DNA of 58,582 bases from assembly GCA_023665425.1 (NCBI GenBank), contig JAMPDX010000007.1, positions 1-58,582 on the forward strand, read 5' to 3'. The position numbers and the translations under genes were made by a program. The first letter of the stretch is position 1. Every line of letters begins with the position of its first letter. The DNA comes from Muribaculaceae bacterium. GTDB lineage: Bacteria; Bacteroidota; Bacteroidia; Bacteroidales; Muribaculaceae. The notes under the pieces were generated by a model. It searched no databases. It worked only from the letters and a program-made list of their open reading frames with translations, and had not been told where the DNA came from. This document shows positions 7,536 to 17,935 of the stretch, piece after piece.

Positions 7536-9311
7536 ATGTATTGCATCCACAAGGCATATCAAATCAAAAAAACAAGTTTATTACTCCCGGGCATAATGTG
7601 CTCCATAATATTATGCCTCGTTAGCTGTTCTTCAAATAGGGGTGAGGCTACTGATGAGGTGGTGGCTCAGGTGGACTCACTTCTTAATAAAACCATAGAG
7701 TTTAACGGGGCCAAGGAGCTTGAGCTGGCCACTCTGCGGCATAATAGAGATATCGCAAAGACCCCGGCAGATAGGTATAAGATCAATGAAAAGCTTTATA
7801 AAGGTTATTTTTCGTATCAGTCAGATTCGGCCCTGAAATATATAGATGAGAATCTTGAGCTGGCCACGAAGATGAATAATGAGCAAGAGATAATACGCTG
7901 CAAGATAGACAAGTCAGAGCTGCTTGCCGGTAGTGGTCTGCTTTCTAACTCCATAGATGTGATGAACTCTTTAGACCGTGCATCTATACCGGACAGCTTG
8001 CTGGTGGATTATTACGGGCAGATGGTTTTCTTATACAGCCACATGGGCAACTATGCCGGTGGCGACGACAATGGCTTTTATGTGCTTGAGAAGTTATATA
8101 AGGACTCTGTTGCCAACATAATCACTCCCGACAATGATGAGTATCTGTGGTATAAAGGTATGCAAATCCTGGGTACCGACAAACCTGCCGATAAACTAAT
8201 AGCAGAGCTAAACAAGAAGCTGAAGAATGCAAAGTTCAACACTCATCAGAATGCTAAAGATGCCTATATCCTGGCGCGCTTGTATGAGCAAACCGGTGAC
8301 CGAGAGAGCCATAAGAAATTCCTCGCCTTATCGGCTATGGCTGACATCCGTATAGCCAATGCCGAGATAGCCTCACTGCAGGAATTGGCGGAAATATATT
8401 TTGATGAGGGGGACATTGATCATGCTTATGAGTATATTAAATATAGTCTCAACAAAGCTCTGGCGTACCCCAACCGCGTAAAAGCCCTTGGCATAGCGAG
8501 CACCATGGACAAGGTGTATAACGCTTATCAGAAAAAGAATGCCAAGCTGTATAATCGCACACGCTACTTCCTCATTGCCGTCTGTGTGCTGGTGATTATT
8601 CTCATAATAGTCGTGATAATCAACCGCCGCCAAAACATCAAGTTACACAGAAGCCGGCGAGAGCTTGACGAAATCAATAAGGCCCTCAGTGAAAATAATC
8701 GCAAACAGGAAGAGGCCAATGATGCCCTGACCAAACACATGGAAGAGCTGTCACGTTCCAAAAGCGAGCGCGACGAGCTGATATCAAATCTGCGTGCTGC
8801 CAACGAACACAACAAGGAGATATCCGCCACATTGCGCGAGGCAAACTTTGTGAAGGAGGAGTGCATAGGTGCTACTTTCGCCCTATGTTCCACTTACATT
8901 ACGCGTCTGGAGAATTATCGCAATAACATATCCAAACTGGCCCGAGCTCAAAAGTGGAAGGACCTCGAGAAGGAGGTGATAGCCGCTTCGCGTGTAAATC
9001 GCGAGCTAAAGGAATTCTACCATAGTTTTGATACATTGTTCCTGAATATTTACCCCGATTTTGTCAGCGACTTCAATGAGCTGCTCCGGCCGGAGGAGAG
9101 GGTATCAGTGCCCGACGGTACCCTCAACACAGAGCTCAGGATATATGCTCTTGTGAGGTTGGGGGTATCAGACTCAGTAAAGATAGCCAAGTTGCTACAG
9201 TGCTCGCCACAGACAGTGTATAACTATCGCTTGCGTATGCGAAATAAAGCCCTGGTGCATAAAGAGAATTTTGCTAACGCCGTGAAATCCCTCGGCAAAT
9301 TTAATCATTAA
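7536..9311 (+). CDS. DUF6377-type TPR sensor/HTH regulator of the adjacent PUL
   Basis: 591 residues from ATG 7536, giving a lipoprotein-like signal (CSIILCLVSC). The N-terminal half is an alpha-helical TPR-like sensor. One membrane helix lies at about 343-363, then a coiled coil (about 365-440), and a C-terminal helix-turn-helix (about 543-575, with SDSVKIAKLLQCSPQTVYNY). This arrangement matches the DUF6377 regulators that sit beside SusC/SusD loci in Bacteroidales and are thought to sense glycan signals in the periplasm and bind DNA from the membrane. Its place directly before the GH16 and susC genes supports control of this locus. An upstream in-frame start at 7482 exists, but it places the signal sequence too far inside. 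Confidence 0.75.
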   Translation: MYCIHKAYQIKKTSLLLPGIMCSIILCLVSCSSNRGEATDEVVAQVDSLLNKTIEFNGAKELELATLRHNRDIAKTPADRYKINEKLYKGYFSYQSDSALKYIDENLELATKMNNEQEIIRCKIDKSELLAGSGLLSNSIDVMNSLDRASIPDSLLVDYYGQMVFLYSHMGNYAGGDDNGFYVLEKLYKDSVANIITPDNDEYLWYKGMQILGTDKPADKLIAELNKKLKNAKFNTHQNAKDAYILARLYEQTGDRESHKKFLALSAMADIRIANAEIASLQELAEIYFDEGDIDHAYEYIKYSLNKALAYPNRVKALGIASTMDKVYNAYQKKNAKLYNRTRYFLIAVCVLVIILIIVVIINRRQNIKLHRSRRELDEINKALSENNRKQEEANDALTKHMEELSRSKSERDELISNLRAANEHNKEISATLREANFVKEECIGATFALCSTYITRLENYRNNISKLARAQKWKDLEKEVIAASRVNRELKEFYHSFDTLFLNIYPDFVSDFNELLRPEERVSVPDGTLNTELRIYALVRLGVSDSVKIAKLLQCSPQTVYNYRLRMRNKALVHKENFANAVKSLGKFNH

Positions 9312-9472
9312 AATTGATTATATAAGTACCCTCATGAGGGTATATAAATATTACATTCCGGTCATAAAATACTTACTTTTTGAAAATACTACTTACTTGA
9401 TAATAAGATACTTGCGGTCAAACAAATTTACATCTCTGCATTACTCAATTATGATAGAGTGTAAAAAGATGT

Positions 9473-9480
9473 TAAATTTG
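9473..9480 (+). promoter_or_regulatory. -7 box for GH16 gene
   Basis: TAAATTTG fits TAnnTTTG and puts transcription start near 9487, 26 bp before the ATG at 9513. No good -33 match is present, as expected for an activated promoter. The rest of 9312-9512 is AT-rich with nothing else recognised. Confidence 0.5.
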
Positions 9481-9512
9481 CAAAATAAAAATTAAGACCG
9501 CAATTATCTAAC

Positions 9513-10883
9513 ATGAATAAATTCATTTGGACATTATTATTTGCATTTGTACCATTTGTGCTATGCTCATGTTCCGACAAAAAGGATGAGCCCCAGAAGC
9601 CCGGTACCACTGTCTCCGATGTTAACATCAAGGTCACTCCCGAAGCTATCAGCACCGGCTATGAGTCCGCGGAGGTAAGCCTTACAGTCACTGCTAATGC
9701 CGATTGGTCAATCAAGCCGGATGCCGATTGGTGTACTGCAACCCCCTCCGGTGGTGCTAAAAATCAGGAGACCGTTGTAAAGGTGAAAATCAACGGAAAT
9801 GACAGCGGCGCCAAACGCACTGCCAATCTGGTTATCAAGAGTGGCAGTAAGACTGTCAGAGTGCCGGTAAGCCAGACAGCTCGTCCCACGCTGAATGTGT
9901 CAGCTACAACCATCAGCTTCGGTGCACAAGCCTCGTCAACCAAACTTACTATTCAAACTTCTGATGACTGGAGTGCGATCGCGAGTGCCTCTTGGTGTAC
10001 ACTTACACCCACGTCAGCCAACGCCGGCAATACAGAAGTACAGGTAAATGCTGAGGCTAATCCCAATAGGGATACACGCGAGGCTACAATCACAATCAAG
10101 TCCGGGGAGCTGACCCAAAAGGTAAAGGTGCAGCAATATTCCGATGTTATTGAGGCTCCTGATGGATATACTCTGGTATGGCATGACGAGTTTAATGCAC
10201 CGAACGGGTCCATGCCTGACACACAGCTTTGGTATTATGACATTTGGCCCAAGGGATATGTCAACAATGAGTTGCAACGATATGTGGCCGGCCGCGAAGG
10301 AAATGAATACACCGCTATTATAGAGGATGGAATACTCAATATTATAGCTCGTAAATATGGATCTGAAGTTATCTCTGCACGCATCAATACCCGTGAGCTA
10401 TGGCAATATGGATACTTTGAGGCTCGCCTAAAGCTCCCCAAGGGCAAAGGTACATGGCCCGCTTTCTGGATGATGCCTGCCAATGGTAACAACTGGCCTC
10501 ATTGCGGTGAGATAGACATAATGGAGGAAGTTGGTGTTAACCCCAACTACACATCTTCATCCATCCATTGCACTGCATACAACCACACCATAGGCACACA
10601 GAAGACAGCCGAGCGTTACACCCCCGGAGCAGAAGAAGAATTTCATGTCTATGCCCTTGAGTGGACACCTGAATATATCCGCACTTATGTGGATGGTCAG
10701 CCGTTGCTCTATTTTGCCAATGACGGTAAAGGTGACGAAAACACCTGGCCCTTCAATAAGCCGTTCCATCCCATACTCAACCTCGCATGGGGTGGCGACT
10801 GGGGCGGATGGAATGGGGTAGACCCCAACGCTTTGCCGGCCACCTATCAAATAGACTATGTCCGTGTCTTTCAGAAAAAATAG
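9513..10883 (+). CDS. GH16 endo-beta-glucanase lipoprotein with two BACON domains
   Basis: 456 residues. A lipoprotein signal with lipobox LCSC is followed by two tandem BACON modules (about 38-122 and 128-211, each with the DW(S/A)...W.....SG pattern) and a GH16 domain. The GH16 signature EIDIMEE gives the nucleophile E333, helper D335 and acid/base E338. GH16 enzymes of this type (laminarinase/lichenase group) cut internal beta-1,3 or mixed-linkage beta-1,3-1,4 bonds. The lipobox and BACON spacer suggest display at the cell surface, where it would make the first cuts before SusC/D import. It is separated from susC by a 277-bp leader. Confidence 0.88.
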   Translation: MNKFIWTLLFAFVPFVLCSCSDKKDEPQKPGTTVSDVNIKVTPEAISTGYESAEVSLTVTANADWSIKPDADWCTATPSGGAKNQETVVKVKINGNDSGAKRTANLVIKSGSKTVRVPVSQTARPTLNVSATTISFGAQASSTKLTIQTSDDWSAIASASWCTLTPTSANAGNTEVQVNAEANPNRDTREATITIKSGELTQKVKVQQYSDVIEAPDGYTLVWHDEFNAPNGSMPDTQLWYYDIWPKGYVNNELQRYVAGREGNEYTAIIEDGILNIIARKYGSEVISARINTRELWQYGYFEARLKLPKGKGTWPAFWMMPANGNNWPHCGEIDIMEEVGVNPNYTSSSIHCTAYNHTIGTQKTAERYTPGAEEEFHVYALEWTPEYIRTYVDGQPLLYFANDGKGDENTWPFNKPFHPILNLAWGGDWGGWNGVDPNALPATYQIDYVRVFQKK

Positions 10884-11027
10884 CACATTATCATGTCATT
10901 GCCCCGGAAAGAAAACGGACTCAATGCAGACATATAAATAATTGACACTGTATTTCACAGCATATTGTATCACCTCTCCCACAACCCTAATATAAACGGC
11001 AATTCAGACTACCGGTAATTTAGAAAG

Positions 11028-11074
11028 TTAAGGATGTCCGAGGTGGTGTGAAAGCACCACCCGTCACCCTTAAT
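11028..11074 (+). promoter_or_regulatory. Structured leader hairpin upstream of susC
   Basis: GGTGGTG (about 11042-11048) pairs with CACCACC (11055-11061), enclosed by an outer pairing GTTAAGG / CCCTTAA. It lies about 85 bp before the susC ATG with no U-tract after it, so it looks like a 5'-UTR element or processing site rather than a terminator for GH16. The rest of 10884-11160 holds no recognised gene or promoter. Confidence 0.45.
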
Positions 11075-11160
11075 TTACCAATTAGAATGAATAAAACCGT
11101 TACATCACAATCTCACACTGACTAAAACCCAAAACAAATTATTAACAAAACTATTATCAG

Positions 11161-14100
11161 ATGAAAAAACTAACCTTCCTTCTGATTGCCGTCATGACAT
11201 GCTTGTGTGCATACGCACAAGATGTCAGTGTATCCGGTATAGTAGTTTCTCAAAGCGATGGTGAGCCTCTGATTGGCGCATCTGTGCTTGTGAAGGGCAC
11301 TACTTCCGGTGAAGCTACCGACATGGACGGTAAGTTCACAGTCCGTGCCAAGAACGGATCTACACTCCTTATCTCCTATATAGGATATACTCCTCAGGAG
11401 ATAAAAGTAAATGGAAATATGCCTAATCTGCGTATAGAGCTTATTGAGGATGTGCAGATGCTTAATGAGGTTGTAGCCATTGGTTACGGTACTCAGAAAA
11501 AGAGCGTAGTGACTGCAGCTATTTCCTCAGTGAGCGAAGAGACTTTGGAGCAGACATCTCCGGTAAATGTACAGAGCGCCCTGAAGGGTGTCACCGCCGG
11601 TGTCACTGCTACAACAGCCAATGGCCAGCCCGGTTCTGCACCCCAGATACGTGTGCGTGGTGTAGGTACTATCAATGACTCCAATCCTCTCTACATTGTG
11701 GATGGTATGCCTATTGAGGGAGGTATCGACTATCTTAACCCGAACGATATCAAGAGTATCGAGGTGCTGAAAGATGCCGCATCCGGTGCCGTGTATGGTG
11801 CTCGTGCTGCCAATGGCGTAATCCTTGTCACCACAAAGACCGGCCAGAATGGTCGTGCCAAAATCACCTACGACTTCTCATACGGATGGCAGAGCAAGCT
11901 CAGATCAGTTGATATGCTGAACGCTACTCAGTATGCTATTATGAAGAATGAGGGTTACCTAAACATCGGCCAGCCCGCACCCTATGCAGACCCCTATAGC
12001 TATGGCAATGGCTTCGACTGGCAGCAGGCTATCTTCAACGATGGTGCTCCCGTCATGAACCACCAGTTATCTGTATCCGGTGCATCTGAGAAGGTCAACT
12101 ACTATCTGTCCTTCGGCTACTATACTCAAGAAGGTATCATAGGTGGTAACTATGACCAATCCAACTATAACCGCTTGACCCTGCGCTCTAACAACACATA
12201 TACCCTGTTTGATGACTCACAGAAGCGCAACTATCTGAATAAATTCGTGTTGACTACAAACCTGTCATACGCTCGCATCCACTCTAAAGGCTTCGGCGGT
12301 GGCGGTGGCTATTATGGTGGTGCCATCACCAATGCCCTGGGTATGTCTCCTCTGTTGACTCCCACGCTGGAGCCCGGTTCTGCCCTCTATAATGAACAGC
12401 TCGCATATTATGCCGGCAATGACAAGTATGTACCCCGTTACGATTCCAATGGCTGGCTCTACATGATACCCGAGTCTCACGGCGGTGGTTATCAGGAGCT
12501 CGTCAACCCCTTCTATGACTGGTCCTTCCCCTCAGGCAAGAATTGGAGCCATAAGTTTGTGCTCAACCTCTCTGCTGACTTGCAGATTTGGGATGGCTTG
12601 AGCTATCGTATCAACTTTGGTGGTGACCTCTCCTTCTGGGGTAGTGAGAGCCACTCAGAGCCTCGCTATGCTTCCAACCTCTCCAACACAGATGCTATCC
12701 ACGCTACAGCATATGCAAGCTCAAACCGTGGCTGGGTATGGCAGGTTGAGAACTTGATACAGTATGACAAAACATTTGGCGACAACCACATCAATGTGGT
12801 ATTGGGTCAGTCCGGCAAGCAATCTACCGGCTGGTGGATCAGTGCTGAGGCCAACAAGCTCTATAACTTCAACAAGCCTTGGGTGACAGTGGCTCAGGGT
12901 TCTCCCGGTGAGGAGGATGGTGGTAACCGTACAGGTAACGCCGGCCCGAACTCAGCATGGCCCAAACTGCTCTCATACTTCGGTCGTGCATCTTATGACT
13001 ATGACGGTCGATATATGGCACAAGTTACAATCCGTCGCGACGGCTCTTCTCGTTTTGGTGCTAACCACAAGTGGGCTACTTTCCCTTCATTCTCAGTGGG
13101 TTGGAACCCGACAAACGAAGCATTCCTCGCCAATCGCCCCGACTGGTGGTCAAACACTAAGCTGCGTGTATCTTGGGGTAAGAATGGTAATGAGGCCATC
13201 GGTGACTTTGCTTACACAGTGCTCACCAGCGGCAATAACAACTACTACTTCGGCCCGGAGGGTGTAAGCTCTACTTATGGTACCAAGGCTTCCGGCCTTG
13301 CCAATCCCGACCTGAAATGGGAGGAGTCAACTCAGACAGACATAGGTCTTGACCTGGGCTTCTTCAACAACTCTCTGCAATTCAATATCGACTGGTATAA
13401 GAAGCGCACCACCGGTATGCTTATGACCATGATGATTCCTACCTACGTAGGTGAGACCAAGCCTATTGGTAATGTCGGCACAATGGACAATACCGGTGTG
13501 GAAATGGACCTGCGCTGGGCACATAACTTTGGCGAGGTAGAGCTCAACCTGGGCGGTAACCTCTCATACGTGAAGAACAAACTCGTAAACCTCGGTAACG
13601 CTGACGGTTGGAGAACAGAGATCAGCAACGGTACAGCCGGTGATATCGCCCGCTCTATGAATGGTGAGGTATTCCCCTTCTTCTTCGGTTATAAGACTGA
13701 CGGTATTATCCAAAATCAGGCTGAGGCAGATGAATACAATGCTCTTTATGGTCTGACAGCAAGCCAGGTGCAGTATTACGCACAGCCCGGTGATGTCCGC
13801 TTCGTGGATACCAACAACAATGGCACTATCGACGCTGACGACCGTACCAAGATTGGTAAGGGCCTGCCTGATTGGACTTACGGCTTCAACATCGGCCTTG
13901 GTTGGAAGGGCTTCCAGCTGACCGCTTACTTCCAGGGCGTTTGGGGCAACCAGATCTATGACGCCTCACTGCGTGGTGATACTCCCGCCAAGAACCTCCC
14001 CAGCTGGATGCTCAACCGCTGGACCGGCGAAGGCACCTCTAACACAATCCCAATCTATCGTCTGGGTGACTCTCGCAACTGGCAGAGCTCTGACTTGTAT

Positions 14101-14343
14101 ATCCACAGCGGTGCTTACCTGCGTTGCGCTAACCTGACACTCTCTTACAACCTGCCCTCAAACCTGTTGCATAAGATTGGTATCGACAGTTTCCGCGTCT
14201 ACGTGATGGGCGAGAACTTGTTCACCGCTACCAAGTATCATGGCTTCACACCTGAGGTAGGTGATGGCACAAGCATCGGTATCGACTATGGTAACTATCC
14301 CGAGGCTCGTACATTCACTATCGGTTTCAACCTGTCAATCTAA
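11161..14343 (+). CDS. susC: SusC-like TonB-dependent outer-membrane glycan transporter
   Basis: 1060 residues. Signal peptide (1-20), carboxypeptidase-D regulatory-like domain (about 24-95, VSGIVVSQSDGEPLIGASVL), TonB-box/plug start NEVVAIGYGTQKK near 101, plug to about 215, then a large beta-barrel rich in aromatic residues. This is the standard SusC layout and length. It imports oligosaccharides through the outer membrane using TonB energy, paired with the SusD protein whose gene starts 18 bp after its stop. Which sugar it carries is inferred from the neighbouring glycosidases (beta-glucan). The symbol is used in the family sense. Confidence 0.95.
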   Translation: MKKLTFLLIAVMTCLCAYAQDVSVSGIVVSQSDGEPLIGASVLVKGTTSGEATDMDGKFTVRAKNGSTLLISYIGYTPQEIKVNGNMPNLRIELIEDVQMLNEVVAIGYGTQKKSVVTAAISSVSEETLEQTSPVNVQSALKGVTAGVTATTANGQPGSAPQIRVRGVGTINDSNPLYIVDGMPIEGGIDYLNPNDIKSIEVLKDAASGAVYGARAANGVILVTTKTGQNGRAKITYDFSYGWQSKLRSVDMLNATQYAIMKNEGYLNIGQPAPYADPYSYGNGFDWQQAIFNDGAPVMNHQLSVSGASEKVNYYLSFGYYTQEGIIGGNYDQSNYNRLTLRSNNTYTLFDDSQKRNYLNKFVLTTNLSYARIHSKGFGGGGGYYGGAITNALGMSPLLTPTLEPGSALYNEQLAYYAGNDKYVPRYDSNGWLYMIPESHGGGYQELVNPFYDWSFPSGKNWSHKFVLNLSADLQIWDGLSYRINFGGDLSFWGSESHSEPRYASNLSNTDAIHATAYASSNRGWVWQVENLIQYDKTFGDNHINVVLGQSGKQSTGWWISAEANKLYNFNKPWVTVAQGSPGEEDGGNRTGNAGPNSAWPKLLSYFGRASYDYDGRYMAQVTIRRDGSSRFGANHKWATFPSFSVGWNPTNEAFLANRPDWWSNTKLRVSWGKNGNEAIGDFAYTVLTSGNNNYYFGPEGVSSTYGTKASGLANPDLKWEESTQTDIGLDLGFFNNSLQFNIDWYKKRTTGMLMTMMIPTYVGETKPIGNVGTMDNTGVEMDLRWAHNFGEVELNLGGNLSYVKNKLVNLGNADGWRTEISNGTAGDIARSMNGEVFPFFFGYKTDGIIQNQAEADEYNALYGLTASQVQYYAQPGDVRFVDTNNNGTIDADDRTKIGKGLPDWTYGFNIGLGWKGFQLTAYFQGVWGNQIYDASLRGDTPAKNLPSWMLNRWTGEGTSNTIPIYRLGDSRNWQSSDLYIHSGAYLRCANLTLSYNLPSNLLHKIGIDSFRVYVMGENLFTATKYHGFTPEVGDGTSIGIDYGNYPEARTFTIGFNLSI

Positions 14344-14361
14344 TTTTAAAGGACTAAAACA

Positions 14362-15882
14362 ATGAAAATAGCAAAATATCTTCTTTTAACCTCGATTGCT
14401 GCGCTGGGCGCAGGTCTCTCATCCTGTGGTTCCGATTGGTTGGAAATCAGCAACAATACACAGGACCCGGTAGAGGAGTACTATACATCCGAGGAAAACT
14501 GCTGGCAGGCAGTAGTGGCTGCTTACGACCCTCTGCACTGGTTTGACTATGCCAACAACTATACCGGCTTCAATATCTATCCTGAGGTGCTTGCTGACCA
14601 GTGTTTCCCCGGTGGTGGCGACGTCAGCGATATGGACCAGTGGAAGGGTTGCTTTGACTTTAATATCACTCCCACCAAGGTGCTTGACACCAACTATTCA
14701 AATGCATACTCCGGCGTGAAGCGCTGTATTGATGCTATCCAGTATATGGAAAACTACTGGAAGCCGGCCAACGCCTCAGAGGAGGAACATCGCGCACGCT
14801 TCATCTCCGAGGTTACTGCTCTGCGTGTATTCTACTATAACCACCTGTGGCACTGGTGGGGCAACATCGTGTACTACACCCAGCCACTAAGCGGAGACTA
14901 TATAGGCACTCAGTATACTGCCGATGAGGTGTATGAGTTCATGATTACTGACCTGGAGCAGGTAATCAAAGATAACAATCTGCCCGAGAAGTGTGAGGGT
15001 GCCGAGTTAGGCCGTGTGACCAAGCACTTCGTATATATGCTCTATGCTGAAATCGTGATGTATCAGAATGATGAGTCACGCAAGCCCACAGCTCTGCAAT
15101 ACATGGAGGAGATCATCAACTCCAACAAGTATCAGCTTATGGATGACTTCGCAGCTATCTGGGATGTCTCCGGCGAATGGTGCTCAGAGTCAGTATGGGA
15201 GATAAACTATTCAGACTTCCAAGCTACTCGTAACTGGAATTGGGGTGGCACCGCCGGTGGTACTGTAGTGCCCTGTATGGTTCTGCCCCGCGGATATGAC
15301 AGCCACGATGGTATCCATGACAACACCGGTTGGGGCTTCTGCACAGTGCGCCAGTCTACTTACGACTCATACGACCCGGCCGACAAGCGCCGCGACGTGT
15401 CTATCTGGGCTCCCGAGGAGGGTTCTTATACCGTTGGTTATCAGGACACCGGCCTATTCGTGGCCAAGTATGCAGGCAAGATTGGAGGCAACTCCGGCCA
15501 GCTTGCAGATGCCGTGCTCAACTATAACAACAACCTGCGTGTCTATCGTTTCGCCGAAGTGCTTCTTAACGCAGCAGAGCTTGGCTCACCTAACAAGCAG
15601 GCATACCTTGACAAGGTTCGCCAGCGTGCCGGTCTGGGCTCAGTGACTGCAACCACCGACAATATCATCCGCGAACGTGCATGGGAGTTCCTGGGCGAAG
15701 GTAAGCGCTATTGGGACCTGATCCGCACCGGTCTGGCCAAGGATTACCTCGTGCCCGGCAACGAGATAGACGATGACCGTAAGGGCCGCTATACTGACAA
15801 TAAGAAGTATATCCCCTTCCCGCAGTCTGAAATTGACTATTGCCATGGCACTCTCAAGCAGAATGACCAGTATTTCCAGTAA
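14362..15882 (+). CDS. susD: SusD-like surface glycan-binding lipoprotein
   Basis: 506 residues with a lipobox signal (GLSSCG, Cys near residue 22). The body has the SusD/RagB look: an N-terminal SusD-like region with WLEISNNTQDP, helical TPR-like repeats with many Trp/Tyr, and a C-terminal RagB/SusD section with GEGKRYWDLIRTG and the ending YIPFPQSEI typical of the family. It is the lid of the SusCD import complex and binds the glycan at the cell surface. The gene lies between susC and a further glycan-binding lipoprotein in a tight operon. Confidence 0.95.
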   Translation: MKIAKYLLLTSIAALGAGLSSCGSDWLEISNNTQDPVEEYYTSEENCWQAVVAAYDPLHWFDYANNYTGFNIYPEVLADQCFPGGGDVSDMDQWKGCFDFNITPTKVLDTNYSNAYSGVKRCIDAIQYMENYWKPANASEEEHRARFISEVTALRVFYYNHLWHWWGNIVYYTQPLSGDYIGTQYTADEVYEFMITDLEQVIKDNNLPEKCEGAELGRVTKHFVYMLYAEIVMYQNDESRKPTALQYMEEIINSNKYQLMDDFAAIWDVSGEWCSESVWEINYSDFQATRNWNWGGTAGGTVVPCMVLPRGYDSHDGIHDNTGWGFCTVRQSTYDSYDPADKRRDVSIWAPEEGSYTVGYQDTGLFVAKYAGKIGGNSGQLADAVLNYNNNLRVYRFAEVLLNAAELGSPNKQAYLDKVRQRAGLGSVTATTDNIIRERAWEFLGEGKRYWDLIRTGLAKDYLVPGNEIDDDRKGRYTDNKKYIPFPQSEIDYCHGTLKQNDQYFQ

Positions 15883-15904
15883 TCAAGTAGATAAGACAAC
15901 CAAG

Positions 15905-17833
15905 ATGAAATCAATAAATAAAATCTTCAAGTATGGCACTATGGCCGGCATGTTGCTGGCAATGGCCGCTTGCTCCCCGGATGACGACTACAATCTGCCC
16001 AATCAAGCCGGAATACCTCAGGCTTCAGATTATAAGATTGGTGTCACTGTAGACGAGCTGAACAATGTGGAGCTGAATATCCTCACTGCCGATGGCCAGA
16101 AGGCTATGGGCGTGTATCCTGTCTGGTATGTGAATGGCAGCAACCGCCCGTCCACCTCACTCACATATCGCGACCTCATCACCATCGCCGGTGACTATCC
16201 GGTAGAGATGAAGGTGGGTAACTCCAATGGTGTGTCGGAAGGCTCTGTGAATGGTATGATTCATATAGACAAGACAATCTTTGACTTTACTCCCTATATG
16301 ACCGGCTTGACCAACGGCTCAACCAAAGAGTGGGCTGTAGATGGCACCAAGAGCGGTAATATGGCATGCGGCCCTGACACCAATAACCCGGCAGGTTGGT
16401 GGAATGGTGAGCCCGGATGTAAAGAAGCAGAGGGTGTATATCAGAATATTATGACCTTTGGCGACACCGGTAAGGAGACTGAGGGCTCATATACATTCGA
16501 CCCCGGCACCTCCGGCACTGTATATGTCAACACCGGTGTACACTCACTCCCTGGCCTGACTGTCAACAACCCGGATGACGGCAACGACTTCCGTGTAGCT
16601 TGCAGCACTCAGACCTCCTCTTTCACCCTCTCTCCGGAAGGAGCCAGTCTATATCTGACACTTCCCTCACACACATTGTTCCCATATATTCCCTCAGAGG
16701 CCGGCTATGATGCTCCCAAGTATCGCATTGCCAATTTCAGCCGCAACGAGATAACCCTCGTTCAGGACCTCGACGGCATCTCATGGCAATACATCATCGC
16801 TCCCAAGGGTGCAGCTGATGTCACAACTACTGGCTTTAAGTATGATGGTGAACACAACCTCTGGAAGTCAGCCGACGTGACTGTACAGTCCACATGGTTT
16901 GCTGATGACAACTGGGGAGAAATATCACCTCAGCCCACAGTAGAGATCACCCCCACCAAGGGCTTCAAACTCCATGCTCCCGCAGCTACCGGTGGCACAC
17001 AGTGGCAAGGCCAGGTACACATCGGTACAAACATTCAGGTTAAGGCCGGTGTTACTTACGACTTCTCTTGCAACATCACCGTGCCCAAGGATGGCGTAGT
17101 GACAGTTAAGCCCCAGATGGACGGCAATGATGATGTATACTTCATGGCCAATCAAGTTGAGGTACAACCCGGCGGCTCAATCGCATGGTTCTCTGATGTC
17201 GAGGGCTTCGACGGCACACTCAAGATTGCCTTTGACTTTGCCGGCTATGGCGATTGCGACATCACTGTAGACAACATCGTCTTCAAGGAGCATCAGTATG
17301 ATGACGGCACCATCATTCCGGCATCTGCTGCTCAGCCCAATATCGCTGACGCTGACAACCTCTTCAAGAACCTTGAGGTGGTCAAGTACTCCACTTGGTT
17401 TGCTGATGGCAGCTGGACACTTCTGGCTACCCAGCCCACTATCACCTTCGGCTCAGACGGCTACAGCTTCGTAGCTCCCGCCGGTGTGGGTGGCGACCAG
17501 TGGATGGGTCAGATACATATGTGGACCAATGTCAAGACCAATGCTGCAGACAAGTATGACTTCCTTATGACTATCAACTCCACCAAGGACCTGAAGGGTG
17601 TCACTGTAAAGATTCAAAAGGGTGACTCTCTGGGTGAGGACGGCGACACTGACGATAACTCATTCATCGTCCTTGACCGTATCGACGTCTTTGGCGGCGA
17701 GCCCACAGTCTACTTCTTCAAAGGCAAACAAGGCATTGACACCAACAACCTGCAGGTATGTATGGACTATGCCGGCATAGCCGATGGCACACAAGTCACT
17801 GTGTCCGGGATTAAGATGGCAGTATCCAAGTAA
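15905..17833 (+). CDS. Surface glycan-binding protein with tandem CBM4-like modules
   Basis: 642 residues from ATG 15905, which gives a lipobox signal (LLAMAACSPDD). After an N-terminal Ig-like part (about 30-110) and a middle domain, two similar beta-sandwich modules occur at about 325-480 and 490-640. Each begins STWFAD..W and later has QW.GQ(V/I)H..TN(I/V), a CBM4-like pattern. It occupies the SusE/F or SGBP-B position after susD and should help capture the glycan on the cell surface. An in-frame start at 15773 inside susD is rejected because it lacks a signal sequence. A strong hairpin terminator follows. Confidence 0.8.
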   Translation: MKSINKIFKYGTMAGMLLAMAACSPDDDYNLPNQAGIPQASDYKIGVTVDELNNVELNILTADGQKAMGVYPVWYVNGSNRPSTSLTYRDLITIAGDYPVEMKVGNSNGVSEGSVNGMIHIDKTIFDFTPYMTGLTNGSTKEWAVDGTKSGNMACGPDTNNPAGWWNGEPGCKEAEGVYQNIMTFGDTGKETEGSYTFDPGTSGTVYVNTGVHSLPGLTVNNPDDGNDFRVACSTQTSSFTLSPEGASLYLTLPSHTLFPYIPSEAGYDAPKYRIANFSRNEITLVQDLDGISWQYIIAPKGAADVTTTGFKYDGEHNLWKSADVTVQSTWFADDNWGEISPQPTVEITPTKGFKLHAPAATGGTQWQGQVHIGTNIQVKAGVTYDFSCNITVPKDGVVTVKPQMDGNDDVYFMANQVEVQPGGSIAWFSDVEGFDGTLKIAFDFAGYGDCDITVDNIVFKEHQYDDGTIIPASAAQPNIADADNLFKNLEVVKYSTWFADGSWTLLATQPTITFGSDGYSFVAPAGVGGDQWMGQIHMWTNVKTNAADKYDFLMTINSTKDLKGVTVKIQKGDSLGEDGDTDDNSFIVLDRIDVFGGEPTVYFFKGKQGIDTNNLQVCMDYAGIADGTQVTVSGIKMAVSK

Positions 17834-17858
17834 CTTACCGTTGCGCAATTCATTACGT

Positions 17859-17888
17859 CCCCGACTGCCCCGTGTGGCAGTCGGGGTT
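17859..17888 (+). terminator. Terminator after SGBP gene
   Basis: CCCCGACTGCC (17859-17869) pairs perfectly with GGCAGTCGGGG (17876-17886) around a six-base loop, followed by TTATTT. It separates the susCD-SGBP unit from the downstream GH5-GH3-GH3 genes and may let the transport genes be expressed more strongly than the enzymes. Confidence 0.8.
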
Positions 17889-17935
17889 ATTTAAAAACTT
17901 AGACCCCAGTCTCACATTGCTTCAAACATAAGTTT

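Noticed and set aside
15773..15904. N-terminal extension of the glycan-binding lipoprotein into susD
   Set aside because: The lipoprotein signal begins at 15905 and the extension would overlap susD by over 100 bp.
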